Below are positions 21,321-32,955 of a stretch of 64,000 nt of DNA, in pieces. This DNA is from Vigna angularis (Eukaryota > Streptophyta > Magnoliopsida > Fabales > Fabaceae), in NCBI RefSeq assembly GCF_016808095.1, contig NC_068971.1, positions 21,812,501 through 21,876,500 on the forward strand. The letters are read 5' to 3'. The position numbers were made by a program, and so were the translations under genes. How positions within the stretch are numbered: the first letter of the stretch is position 1; each line of letters starts with the position of its first letter. The notes beneath the pieces are model-generated. The model worked only from the letters and a program-made list of their open reading frames with translations. It did no database searches and was not told where the DNA came from.

Positions 21321-23780
21321 TGATACGATGTCGTTAAAGCTATCGAATTAATACTACTTTTCAAGGCAACTTCAGTGTTGCCAAGTAGTATTCAAGAAAG
21401 TAGATAGGGTTAAAGTAACCCTGAGTCGTCTCCCAATGAATACAGAATTGCTTTTCAATATTTGACTCTTATGAGTGTTATGCAATGCTTTATAAAAGTG
21501 AAAACTATGCTAATGAAGTTAATGTTGGAAGAATATTTTAGGAACAAATAGGAAACCTAGAAACAATTATCATGAAATAGGCTAATTTCACTGTTTTTCC
21601 AAGATAGATTCATCATCGGTTATCCACAGGTCATTGTTCAATTGATTATTGTTTGAGTTTAAAATTAATTAAAGTACATTCTTAATTAATTTAAGGGCGA
21701 TCATGTAGTTAACCAAAGTAGATTCTCAATCGAATGCAAGACCTTTCTAGATTATTCACAATAAATTCAATCAAAGTACATTCTCAATCAAATTCTATTG
21801 TGTTTAATCAAGTCTATTCTTAAATCTCCTAACCAAATTAAAAGATAATTAATCAAAGTAAATTCTCAAATAATTATAGTTGAAATTATTACCACCAATC
21901 AAAGTACATTATAAATTGATAGCAAAAACCATTTAATCATATGAAAGTTCCTAAATTTAATCAAAGTAGATTCTCAACCAAACCTAGAAACCCTTGAATT
22001 CATATGATTAATATGCATGTAGATTCAAACACCTTATGATGCAAAAATAAATACTTTTGATATGATTGAGAGATGAAAGACATAGAAAGAGAGCAACTCA
22101 AATAATTAATCAAAAGAAACAATTGCATTAATTCAACTTAACCTCAGAATCCATAATAAAATTATAGCAGAATAGCCCTGGAGCTTAGCCCTCCATGGAT
22201 GGAGTAGAACACATGATGGAATAAATTTTATAGGAGTGGTGGATGCTTGCTTCTAGTGGAGGAGTGTGAGAGAATGAATGAAGTGTGTTTCCTGCCTCTC
22301 CTGACTCTCTTTATATAGGGCTTGATTGGGTTTGGACTTTGAATATTTTGCTGATAAAATATTTTATCTTATATCATATATCTTCCAAATAACTAAAAGA
22401 TTTAGATAATAATAATATTATTTGGAACATATTTTCTCTTGATATTCCCAAATTAAATTAATTTAATAACTGAATTTTATCTTTTAGCCTTTCTGAATTT
22501 TCCAAAATTACCCATAAGCCCTTAAATTTTCAATATTTACACTTAAGCCCCTTTGTTTCTTTTAAAAATTGTAGGAAAGCCCCTCAGTTAACCAACCTTT
22601 TACTAGATTCAAACAGCATTGACCAGCTTTGACTCAAGAGTGATGCGCCAATGGAATCTTGACATGTGTTAGCCCCTTCCCCACCGAAAATTAGGATTTC
22701 AGATTGAGGGGAAAGAGGGAAAAGCTTCCTACGTCGTTGTGGAGAGGATGGAGGCGCACCCTACTTGTGTCGCAACGTCACGCGAAGGAAAATGGTTTCA
22801 CAACTCTCGGCCATGGAGGCGTTGCCATTGCTATCACGGTGGCTCGACTAAAACTGCAAAGTGGTTTCTTGTAGGGTTTACGTCAATGGAAGCAAGGTAG
22901 TCATTCATGGTGCTTGCAGGTTTTGCAGGTTTTTTCACAACGTGATGGTTATGGAGGTTTGGTTGTGTGATTGGGGTTTCTTCTTCATGGCGGCGCGATT
23001 CCTAGAGGGTGGTTGTTGCAAGAAGATTCAAATGGTTTCTGCGTTAATCTATGGGGAATGTGATGATGGCTGCCGACGAGGATGGTGGTGAGGCAGTGCT
23101 CATAGTGGTGGCCTCTCGCGGATGGCGGCTTCATGATGAAGAAGGGAGAGTGGCGGCGCGATGAACTTCGGTGGTGGTCCGGCGAGAAATGAGGGAGAGT
23201 ACCCTTTGGTGGTGGCCTTGCGCCGGCATGCGTGTGGTGGTCGGCGCCGTGGTTGTTGGTTGGTTGGCTGTAACGGGTAGGGTTTGGCTGGATTAGGGTT
23301 TCTCTATTAGAGAAGATGGTGATGACGTGCCATGCGATGTGGCAAGGCTACTTATGTGACACTTACATGGCAGCATTGGTGGGTTTGATTTAGGAGTAGT
23401 GTAGGTAGGGAAATTTAGGGGTGTAGAAGTAAAGGTTTATTGATGATGGGCTTTATGTTTGGCCTTTTTTAGAAAAGAGGGGTGTACATTTGTAAAAACA
23501 AAGGGGAATTCAACCCTTTTCTTAAATAAACTCATTTTAATTTTGGGCCTCAATTTTTGCATCTTTGAACTAATAAACTTGTAATTTCAGCTGCACAAAT
23601 AAACGTAAGAATTTCTTAGAATAATTTATGCAATAAAATCACTTTTTAAGCCCCTTTTATTTCCAAACACAATAAATCCAATCATCACAAATCCTCTTCA
23701 AATCAACCATTTAAGCACAAATATCCCATCAAAAATTTAAATTTTAAAATATAAATGCGGGCATAAATATGCACTCATCA
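21321..23780 (-). repeat. 5' LTR of the Athila element
   Basis: 2.46 kb. On the minus strand it starts TGATGAGTGCATATTTATG and ends ACATCGTATCA. A TATA box (CCCTATATAAAG, about 22320-22309) lies mid-LTR, so transcription would run leftwards. 22640-23320 is markedly more GC-rich than its surroundings. The segment 21665-21990 contains a repeated motif (see separate entry). Confidence 0.85.
21665..21990 (-). repeat. Seven-fold dispersed motif in the Athila LTR
   Basis: Variants of AATCAAAGTA-ATTCTCAA occur about seven times at irregular 35-60 bp spacing (around 21671, 21713, 21769, 21805, 21851, 21898, 21958). Between them is unrelated AT-rich sequence. Confidence 0.7.
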
Positions 23781-24960
23781 CTCATCAATACGAGCGGCAA
23801 AGGCCAAGATGATAGCTCGGTATTTCTTCATAGGTGGCAACCTTTATAGGCGGGGGTTCTCCTCACCGTTGTTGAAGTGTGTCTCGCTAGGGGAAGCTGA
23901 GTATGTCATGAGGGAACTACATGAAGAGGCGTGTGGAATGCATACAGGGCAGCGAGCCCTTCGTGCAAGGACGTTAAGAGCAGGATACTTCTGGTCGACG
24001 ATGGAAAGGGACTGCAAGATGTTCGTGCAGAAATGTGTGAAGTACCAAGAGCATGGGAACAACTTTCATTTGTCGCCTGCGGAGTTGCGTAGCTTGGTGT
24101 CTCCCTTGCCATTTGCACAATGGGAAATGGACATTGTTGGACCCCTTTCGATCGGTCGCTCCCAGAAGAAGCTTCTTCTAGTGGCCATTGATTACTTTAC
24201 TAAGTGGGTCGAGGCAGAACCTTTGGCTACGATAACATCTGCTCGAGTCCAAAAGTTTGTATGGACAATCATTTGTCGCTTTGGTTTGCCACAAACAATC
24301 GTGACGGACAACGGGCGACAATTCATAAACAAACGATTAGTTAATTTCTATTTGAACTTAGGAATCAAGCATGTCACAAGTTCAGTGGAGCATCCTTAGA
24401 CAAATGGGCAGGTAGAGGCCGCCAACAAAGTCATAATGTCTGAGTTGAAGAAGCAATTAGGAAGTGGCAAAGGAGCTTGGGTCGATGAGTTACAAGAGGT
24501 TCTTTGGGGATACCGTTGCACACCGTAGGGTACAACCAGAGAAACACCTTTAAAGCTCACTTATGGTACCGATGTTATGTTGCCAGTAGAAGTGGGGGAA
24601 CAAACGCTTAGAAGGAGATTGGAAGACATGTAGGTGAATAATGATGACCTAAGGGTGGACATGGACACCCTTGAGGAAAGAAGATAAATAGTTGTTGTCC
24701 GAGCAAAGGCTCAAAAAAGGCTTGTCGCTCGTTGCTACAACACCAAGGTAAAACCAAGGCAGTTTACCGAGGGAGATCTAGTTTGGCGAAAGACGGGAGA
24801 CGCTCGGAGAAACCGGACGGTTGGAAAGTTGGCTGCAAATTAAGAAGGTCCTTTCAGGGTTGTTGAAAACTTGAAGAACGGAGCTTACCGTTTGGAACAC
24901 CCAATAGGAAAAACTATTCCCAACACTTGGAATGCTTCACACCATAAATTTTATTTCAGT
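23781..24960 (+). pseudogene. Tat element integrase
   Basis: The frame resumes at 23786 and is open at 23809-24399. The zinc-binding region shows H-x4-CG-H (HEEACGMH) and a C-x2-C box degraded at its second Cys (CVKY). The catalytic core has Asp in WEMDIVGPL, Asp in IVTDNGRQF and Glu in NGQVEAAN, a complete DDE set. A TAG at about 24397 splits it just before that Glu, and further TAG codons lie near 24525 and 24630. The C-terminal part runs to about 24960 with an LVWRK motif and the GPFRV module. Confidence 0.85.
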
Positions 24961-25046
24961 TGAAAGTCTATGTGCAATGCGCAGTTCAGTCATTAATAAT
25001 ATCAGTTGTTTCCTTCCAAATATTGTGCAAGTTATATGAAATTGTT

Positions 25047-25510
25047 GACCTAGGGAACGTTCTAAGTAAACTCCTAGTGTCCAACGCTCGGTGAGGAACG
25101 TTTTTGTAACTCTCACCTTAACATTTTTGACCTAGGGAGCGTTTTAAGTGAACTCCCAGAGTCTAACGCTCGGTGAGGAACGTTTTTGTAACTCTCACAT
25201 TAATATTTCCTACCTAGGGAACGCTCTAAGTGAACTCCTAGAGTCTAACGCTCGGTGAGGAACGTTTTTGTAACTCTCACCTAAACATTTCTGACCTAGG
25301 GAACGTTCTAAGTGAACTCCTAGAGTCTAACGCTCGGTGAGGAACATTTTTGTAACTTTCACCTTAACATTTTTACCTAGGGAACGTTCTAAGTAAACTC
25401 CTAAAGTCTAACGTTCAGTTAGGAACGTTCTTGTAACTCTCACCTTAACATTTTATACCTAGGGAACGTTCTAAGGGAACACCTAGAGTGTGACTTTCGA
25501 TGAGCAATGT
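25047..25510 (+). repeat. ~82 bp tandem repeat, six copies
   Basis: Units begin CCTAGGGAACGTTCTAAG at about 25049, 25131, 25213, 25295, 25376 and 25458, each with an AACGCTCGGTGAGGAACGTT block. The last copy is the most diverged. The array lies between integrase and the antisense gene of the Tat element, where Tat elements often carry tandem repeats. Confidence 0.9.
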
Positions 25511-25664
25511 TCTCAACTTGTTAGGAACGAAAAACGATTGAAAGAGTAAGAAGCGTAAAGAATGAGTAAAAATGAAAAATATTCATTCAAAAAGGTTTGG
25601 TACAAGAGCTAAAGGGCAAATAACTATAGATGCCCAATACAAAAAGAAATAAAAATTACACAAC

Positions 25665-27580
25665 TTAAGCATTAGTCCCTTCGGTTTCTTCAATGACTTC
25701 TACTACTAGATGCTCAACAAAAGGAACGACCGGGGTCGGGGTCTCGGGGACAGTTGGCATGGCCACAAGCTCCTCATTAACTATGATCTTTATCATGTCC
25801 AAGTGGGGATTTTCAAGTGGCACCTGGTAGAATAAGTTGCATTGGGCGATTGCCTTTTTAAAACCAAGGACGTGCTCATTAATAACTTCTTCGCCCAGGA
25901 ACTTATTCTCTTCATCCAATGTTTACTTTGCCACACAGAGAATCCCACTCGGCTAAAAGATTATCCCTCTCGGTGACTAGCTCCTTGTTTTTCTCAGCCG
26001 AATGTTGAAGATCAAGCTTTAGGTCGTTATTGGATCGTTGCAATTGACGAGTGGTGGTCCTAACATCAGCAAGTAAAGTTTTAGCCTTCGCTTTCTCGTC
26101 AGCAATGACTTTCTCGACCTCTACGACCCGAAGGGTGAGCTCTTCGTTCGACTTAATTGTCGTGTTCAGACTCTCATGAAGAGCTTGCAGTTTGACGGAG
26201 GCAACAACCTTCTTCATTCAGCAGCATAGGTCATGCACATTGTGGACCGAGCGATAAGCTCATAGCCTATATTGGAGGCCTCCTCTTCGGTCATCCCCTT
26301 GAAAAGTTCCTTTTCCTTAGGGAAAAGGTTGAATTGAACGTGTTGATCCATCCATATATTTGGATCGAGCGAGCCGGAAAGGGGAGGTCCTTCGGGAAGA
26401 GCCCTCTTACTACGCTTGTAGAACACCAAGGGCTCCCGAGCGGCCTTTCTTTTACTCTTCTTCTTTTGTGTCAGGATAGAAGGAATTGGGATAGTCTTTG
26501 GAGCCATGATGGTCAGATAAACTGTAAAACAAAAAGAAATTTAGATAAGTTACAAATTACTGCTTAGTGTAAGGTCTCAAAAGTAACTTACTGAACACTC
26601 TAGTGTGAAGATTTTTAGAACCCAAGTAGCCAATGAGCGTGCGGGAGGAGGACTTGAGGGGTGGTTGACTTAATTGGCTAACCACTTCCAACTCTTCAGG
26701 CGTCATGGAGGACTTGGAACAAGAGACAAGTTTCCTGGGATTGTCAGTCTAATAAAAAGAAAATTTAGGTCGACCATCTGAAAAGTAAAAATGCGGACGA
26801 CTGGTCTTAAGAAATGCAACCTTGAGATCCTTTAAAATCTTTGTAGGATGTGTTGAACAACTTGAAAAGATGTCTCTCCTTTATCGAGATAAGGGAAACC
26901 CAAGGCTTGTTTGAATGCGGTGTGACGCGAAATAAGTAGAGAAACGAAGCGGGAGTGGGAATCAGGGCGAGAGCAGCATAGACGACCAAGAACGCTTGCA
27001 TGAAAGCCCAACCGTTCGGATGAAGTTGGGTGGGAGACACGTTGAGTTCGCGTAGAATGCCCATTTGAAAGCCCGAGAAGGGAAGAAGAAACTGCATATC
27101 GTGGAACATGGTGGAATATACATAAGTGTTGTCTAAGGCGTACCAATCCCGACCGTGGCACGCCTACTCGGTCAGTTGGCAAACAGCCAGTTTAAAGCAA
27201 TCTGCGTCGCTGGCTGCTTTCACCAGACAAACACTACTGGCCAACTCCTTTATTGAACAACCAGAAAAGAAAGAGGAAGAATAAAGCTTAACCTCGTGAG
27301 GAGCCCATTCATAACCAGCAACGGCGGGTCTTGCTTTTCATCTCTCATCCCACTCACTAGTGAAGTCAACATTGATCCCGACTTCCTCATCTTAACTATC
27401 CTCGAGAAGACGAGAAGAGATTTCGGCGGCAGGGGAGTTAGCCTAGATCCCGGCGGGAGGACTTCTCTCATCAATGGGACCTAAGGTAGAAGAGTTAGTA
27501 GATGAAGGAGACGCAATAGCCTCGTCAGCATACCCCCGGCCTTCCATCCCGGCAGACCCAAAGCTCGTCAAGGAAGACAT
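25665..27580 (-). pseudogene. Antisense gene of the Tat element (gypsy-type transposase_28-like protein)
   Basis: A minus-strand gene starting at ATG 27580 (MSSLTSFGSAGMEGRGYADE). It reads through an acidic segment, then 27109-26807, with the motif NVSPTQLHPNGWAFMQAF and a hydrophobic stretch, characteristic of the 'putative gypsy type transposon' domain (Transposase_28). It continues at 26507-26214 with a basic KKKSKRKAA patch and ends in a coiled coil (26217-25912, heptad-like Leu/Glu/Lys) and an acidic tail (25919-25665). Frame breaks and stops between these parts make it non-functional. Its role in Tat elements is unknown. Confidence 0.7.
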
Positions 27581-27929
27581 TGTTTACCTGGAAAAAGGTG
27601 GAGGATTGAAGCCGTGAAAAGGAAGGACCCCACCACTATTTATAGAGGGTGAAGGCGGTTCATCGAAGCCATCTGGAACATTGAAAGAGAAGAGATCTGA
27701 CGATTGAAACGTCCTGACATTACAGTTCCTACCCCATCCCGCCTTTTTTATGGTCACCACGCTTTGGTTCCAATTTTTCCCACCCTTTCGAAGGTTCTAG
27801 ACGAATACATGAAGGTAGCATGAAGAGGAGCCACTTTGGATAACGTTTTAGAGTAAAGGCATTACCCGAATGATACAACGAAATAAACCCTACGCAATAC
27901 CTAAGGTTTTGCTAAGGCTTAAGGGCTTA

Positions 27930-28362
27930 TGTTACTATAGGGTCAGACTCGCCCGGTAAGGCATGACAGCGTGCTGAGTCGAATAGAATGAACGGACGGG
28001 TTACGTAAAATGACTCCATAGTCGTTCGGTTACGACAACAGTTGGATAGAGTTAAAGCGCAATTAATATGGTAATGGCTATTGATGACTAGTTAAGACCG
28101 GTATTAATGACCATTAAGAGGTAAATTAATTGGTCAGATTCTTGTAAACTCTATAAATAGAGATTTAATTTCGAGGTAATATTTACACTTTCATAATCGC
28201 ATTACTTTAGACCTCCAGAAAATTCTGACTTGAGCGTCGAAGTGTATTCTACAGGTCATCCCCCTCAAACCAATCGGTCACCAGGAGCACGGAGGAGAGA
28301 AAATGTTTGTCCATGCAAGAGAGTTTAGCAAGAGTCATCCTCGTCCTAATTCAGCAGAAGTA
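27930..28362 (+). repeat. 3' LTR of the Tat element
   Basis: 433 bp, starting TGTTACTATAGGG and ending AAGTA (terminal CA changed to TA), followed by TTTCG. It preserves the site hit by the solo LTR in the 5' copy (TTCGGTTACGACAACAG near 28023). Confidence 0.9.
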
Positions 28363-28367
28363 TTTCG

Positions 28368-30445
28368 CTTTTTGTTGTTGTCCTTTTTCCCATTTTGATT
28401 TGTGTTTTTGGGCATTTTCCTTTTGTCCATTTATAGTAATGGAACCATTTGAAAGCACGATAAGTCAATGTTTGGATGTTTTTCTTTTCTTCATTTTCGT
28501 TGAATGATTGTTTTCAATGTAATTTTGTTTTTAAAATTTTTTCAGTGGCATTTTCAAGCCTGGGTGACATCAAACATATTGTGGAGATAAATGTTTTACT
28601 ACGAGAGAGACATCGTAGGCGCATCGTGGACAGTCCCTTCAAATGGTGTCTATACATGGAGAGACCCATAGACATCTCCCCTTTACTAAAGCAAATGCTA
28701 AGCCATTGGGTGGGCACCAACGAATTGTTCCGTGTCAGGTAGAAAATGGTGCGCTTTACTGTGGTAGATGTATGTATGTGTCTAGGATTAGGTATAGGTG
28801 GTTTAGATGTGAGTTTTTTATGAAAATGATTGTGGAGTTGTTGATGCATTGTTTAGTTTTAATTCAACAACTGTAAAAGACATTGTAAATACTATTAAAG
28901 TAATTATAGAAAATAATGAGAACAACGTAGATAATGTATGTCGCTTGTATATATTAGTATGTTTTTGTGTATTTTATTTTCCTAGGAAATCTAGGTTAGT
29001 GAGTAATATGCGTTGTAGAGTTTTAGATTATTTAGATAGGTTGTTTAACTATGATTGGGCAAGTATTGTACATAGATTTTTGGTAACTATTTTAAACAAA
29101 GGTTCTTCGATGATACGAGAGCGAGAGTTTCTTGACTCCATAAGTATTAGTGGTAATGATGCGGTGTTGCAGGTAAAATTATTATGAATTCAGTTTGGTA
29201 TTATTTATGAATGACTTCATTGTATTGGATACCTTTAGTGATGATGGTTTTAATTTTATTGTAGCTTTGGGACGTTGAACGTCTGGGTTTGGCTTTTTTC
29301 GATGGTGGTACCTTTTTCCCTAGAATCCTAAATTGGCCTTCGTTGAAACTAAGGTCAAAGAAAATTGAGTCCTATTCTAGATGAAGGATGTAAGTAATTC
29401 AAGAATTTTTGAATTGATTATTCATATAAGTTGAGTTCATATTATTTGTTTTCATCATTTGGTTATTGAAATAATTTCATGTGTTTAATGGTTTTAGATA
29501 TGTTAGGATTGGTTCCTTAGAGAGGAGGATCTTGTCAACTTAACCATTCACATTGAATTCCATTTGGATGAAGGGTCAATGCTCGAAGGAGCAATGCCTC
29601 CAAACACCATATCATGATCTTGGTGACAATTGGGAAGAAGTTGGAGACAAATTTGGATGGTTTTTCAATGGTTGTTAGATGAGAAGAAATTGTACAGGAT
29701 AGTGATTCAATTTGACCGTCCATTCAGGTATGAAATTTGGTTGTCTATTGCAAATTATTTTATCTTTTGAAGCCACTTGTTTGAATATAATTGAATATGT
29801 CTTTTTTGTTAGGATTGTCTGTGAAATTTGTGGGCAAATCCTTATCTCAATGGAATGTTACTGTTTGGGACCGACCAAGTAGGTCGACAACCTGATAATA
29901 ATGCTTTAAACTAAGTGTTATTTTTAATTTTTCTGTTTAATGTGATTGTATTAATGTTAATTTATTATTGTATTAATGTTAGTTTATTATACTTTTTTGT
30001 AGGACATGCTTTTTGCTACAACCCCTTTTATGTACTTTGAGAAAAGGTGGTCCAAAGTTGTGAAGAGGTTTAGCCCCTTATATGTTGTATAAGCATTGTG
30101 ATTAATGTTTTTATTTTTAATTTTTGTAAAAGACAATGTTCGATAATGAATTTTCAATTTGATTACATACCCATGTGCTGCACGACTCAAGGAAAAAAAA
30201 TTAATCGCAAAGTGTGGACATTAGGTGACTATCGTGCGTACTTATTCTAAAATAATTGGTTTTGAGGACATTTTTTTAGTTGACCTTATGAGTAACCTAT
30301 TATTGGTAGAGCTTAATTTAATAGCAAAGAAATTTGTATGTTGTCTGTAAAGCTTTTGACATATGTATTGGAGTGTAATTGTTTGTCCCAATGGTCCATG
30401 AGGGGCATTGGTGGTGCTATGTTGTGAAGATTCCCACATTGGAGT
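28368..30445 (+). pseudogene. Decayed transposon-derived gene with Ulp1-like protease tail
   Basis: Exon-like pieces on + separated by AT-rich introns. 28543-28800 gives the segment with PFKWCLYMERPIDIS and MVRFTVVDVCMCLGLGIGG. 28855-29170 gives VDNVCRLYILVCFCV and VLDYLDRLFNYDW. 29268-29380 gives WDVERLGLAFFDGG and FPRILNWPS. 30385-30445 gives the box HWWCYVVKI. These resemble the protein carried by Ulp1-bearing plant elements (KI-MULE type), in which the HW box holds the catalytic His. Stops and breaks occur throughout. The assignment is from memory of family patterns. Confidence 0.55.
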
Positions 30446-30660
30446 TCTTTTTTTTTGTTTCGATCACAAATAGGTTTAATCATTTCAGAGGTTCCTATTT
30501 TTACATAATCGTTTCAAATAGGTCCTCATATTTTTTTATCTCAATTAGGTTCATGTTCCTATAAAATTGAGTCAATTGAAACCTTGTCATTAATTGGACT
30601 GGATGGCGTTAAATTTGTTATCTTGTGGCATGCTGACTGCGCAATTATTAAGCATGTGAC
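30446..30660. mobile_element. Truncated MITE-like repeat
   Basis: The sequence runs AGGTTTAATCATTTCAGAGG, then AGGTCCTCATATTTTT and AGGTTCATGTTCC, the style of abundant legume Mutator-type MITE arms. The second inverted arm is not seen, so it is probably a half element inserted at the end of the Ulp1-like relic. Confidence 0.45.
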
Positions 30661-30847
30661 AAAAGAAAGCTTGCATTACGTGAATGTGTAAAGTAGAAAT
30701 GGAAAAGAATTGGGATTTCATTAAATCCCTAAATTCGAAGATGAAAATCCCTAATTAAAAAGGGTGCTTTAAGTGATCGAACTTGTTTTTGTGCGACGCG
30801 GGTGGGTGGGTGGTGATAGAGCTTGTAGTTGTTCTTCTTCGAACAGA

Positions 30848-31270
30848 ATGTTGATGGACCATTCTTGTTGTTCGTCAACATGTAATGTCTGGCAGAAGGA
30901 AAACCCTAATGTTTGTTCACCGATTTGTCACTATGGATAGAGATTTGTGTTGAGAACTGCTAAAACTATGAAGAATCGAGGCAAACAATTTTGGGGATGC
31001 TCCAAGTATAAGGTATGATAGATTAAACCTATTTATTTTGTGGTATTGTTTTTTAGAAGAGTCCATTGTCATTGATTATTGTGTTTACATAATGGTACTG
31101 AAGACGCTGATTGCAACTTCAAATGGTGCACTAATCTTGGGTTTGACGAAAGGGGTAACTACTTGAACTACGAAGGAAACAAAGAAACTTTGGTGAACAG
31201 TGAAGAATTGGAGAGTACTAGGAAAATGATAGTTAATTTACAGAAATTTGTCTTCATTGTTCAAAAGTGA
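30848..31270 (+). pseudogene. GRF-type zinc-finger protein pseudogene (At4g04775-like)
   Basis: Two-exon remnant. Exon 1 (30848-31012) reads a Ser/Cys-rich start and the GRF motif parts LRTAKTMKNRGKQFWGC. It ends at a good donor (AAG|GTATGA). Exon 2 (about 31085-31270) reads NFKWCTNLGFDERG and a C-terminal helix. In this family the motif is C-x-CG...FWGC...FFKWC. Here the second Cys is Tyr (CHYG), the next codon is a TAG stop, and the acceptor before exon 2 (TTTACAT) lacks AG. GRF fingers bind nucleic acid, and short copies are numerous and often decayed in legumes. Confidence 0.7.
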
Positions 31271-32955
31271 ATGAAGGTGTTGATATTGTTGGTTTCTATT
31301 TTATGTGTAATAAACATCATTTTAGTTTCAATGTTGATGAGAATGGAATGATGTGTTGTAACTTTGTTATAGCTTTGTTCTATTTTAATGAATTGAAGAC
31401 TTGTTTCGTAAGTGAAAAATTGAGCATTATGTGTTTATGACTAAGTAATTGAATTCTGATTATGGAATCTGATATGATTCGCTTCCATTCTGGTTATGTA
31501 CCCTAATAATAATGTTATAATTGACAATATTGTAGAACACAGATCCTTGTATGATTGAAATTTCACTTTAATATATGAGTTAGATAATTAATGGAGTAAT
31601 GGAGGCATCATCAGTAAAAAGGGTAGAGTAATTGAATCCGATATCTTGTAATGATAATGTTATCTGATGTTGATGAGAACCAGCCAAATACAAAAGACAA
31701 TGAACCAAATATATAGCATTGACACAATGAACCAAAGTCGTTAAGTATCAGCCTAATTATATATTCCAACTTTATTCATAAAGTAAGTAATAAATTAATA
31801 ATAAAGAGCCACGCCTGATTACTTTATTCATATGGTATCTCGTCAATGAATATATAAAAGTGTTCCTTCACTGATTCTTGTAATATGGCCAGTTGTAGCA
31901 TAAGGATGGGAATTGACATATAGGTGCAAAGAATAAATGTTGAGAACAAACATGACCTATAGCACCCATAACTTGAGTCAGTGTAGACGTTTACTGAGTA
32001 ATATCAACAATCATATGAACAAGATGAAAAAGTTACAGAGGCAAATAAACATGTGGCATTCCGACATCAAACATTTGGAAGTCATACATTCATATATCAA
32101 AGATAACATTTCATAAACATTAAGAAAATGGTGAAATTTTTCATATTAGTAATATGTTACAAAATAATGTGATAAACATTACAATTGTTCATTTTTATGA
32201 AAAAAACATTACAATTGTTCAGAGCAGTCACAAATATGCAATTCATATTTTTAACTTATTTAACAACTAGGACACAAAAAAAATACAACTATAACAACAA
32301 AAACAAATTTATTTATATTATAATGACATAATTTTTATTATTTATTAAATTAATAACTAATTTTTATTACTTTTATTTCACATTTATTTTTTATTCATAA
32401 ATAAAGTCGTGTCAAATTCACAATATTTCAATACAAATTTCATTTCACAGATATTGTTCCATGAACATATGATTTTAGCTCTACGCTAAAGTCATCTCAA
32501 CCTGTCATGATTTTAGGACAAAATCAAAATCATTGAAGTCGTTCTAATACGTTACGATTTCTACTCTCGATGAAAAAAAAATTAAAGCAAACAATATTAA
32601 CTTTAATCAGAGTTGTGTGCTTTAGTTTTGTGTTAAAAGTCATTCATAATTGACACAAAACTAAAGTAGTGTTAATGTTGGACGATTTCAGTTTTATTAT
32701 AGTAAAATGGTTCAATCTTGCAATGACTTATACATATTGAACTCGTACCGGTATAAACTACCTAATGATGTAATTTTTGTAAGACTTACACCACATTGGT
32801 AATTTCATCCTTGAATTGCCCAATTTAAAAATAAAAAATAAACCTTTTACACGTAACAATACGTTAATAAAATTTAAAAATAACTATAATAAAATTAAAC
32901 TTGTTATATTAATATTTTTGTTCTACTAAAATACTAGATCATAAACGCATATCAC
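31271..32955. other. AT-rich intergenic DNA
   Basis: No supported gene. One short inverted repeat (arms near 32616-32634 and 32656-32674, TTTAGTTTTGTGT / ACACAAAACTAAA) and a small local duplication of AAACATTACAATTGTTCA at 32171 and 32203 were seen. Confidence 0.6.

Larger units (their letters stand above)
7206..23780 (-). mobile_element. Athila-type Ty3-gypsy retrotransposon, itself nested with four insertions
   Basis: A minus-strand element between duplications CTCAT (7201-7205 and 23781-23785). Read right to left it has a 2.46 kb 5' LTR (23780-21321), a tRNA-Asp-type primer-binding site, gag, protease, RT and RNase H. The left end lacks integrase and the 3' LTR. A rearranged 146 bp junction takes their place. 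Four later insertions (8058-9401, 10920-12179, 12962-14382, 15195-20724) interrupt gag, PR and RT, and in each case the frame is continuous when the insert and one TSD are taken out. Confidence 0.9.
637..28362 (+). mobile_element. Tat-lineage Ty3-gypsy LTR retrotransposon, host of a nested insertion block
   Basis: The outermost element. Its LTRs share the start TGTTACTATAGGGTCAGACT at 637 and 27930, and the 5 bp duplication TTTCG lies outside both ends (632-636 and 28363-28367). Order on + is LTR, primer-binding site, gag-PR, RT, RNase H, a second RNase H (aRH) with a VDGSAN motif, integrase, an antisense gene, LTR. A second RNase H and an antisense gene before the 3' LTR are typical of Tat elements (Grande, Retand, Ogre). 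Without its insertions it is roughly 9 kb. All coding parts carry stops or deletions, so it is dead. Confidence 0.9.

Noticed and set aside
7201..23785. Reading 7206-7319 as a normal 3' LTR of the Athila element
   Set aside because: The segment is inverted relative to the 5' LTR and matches an internal part of it, not its end; filler DNA fits better.
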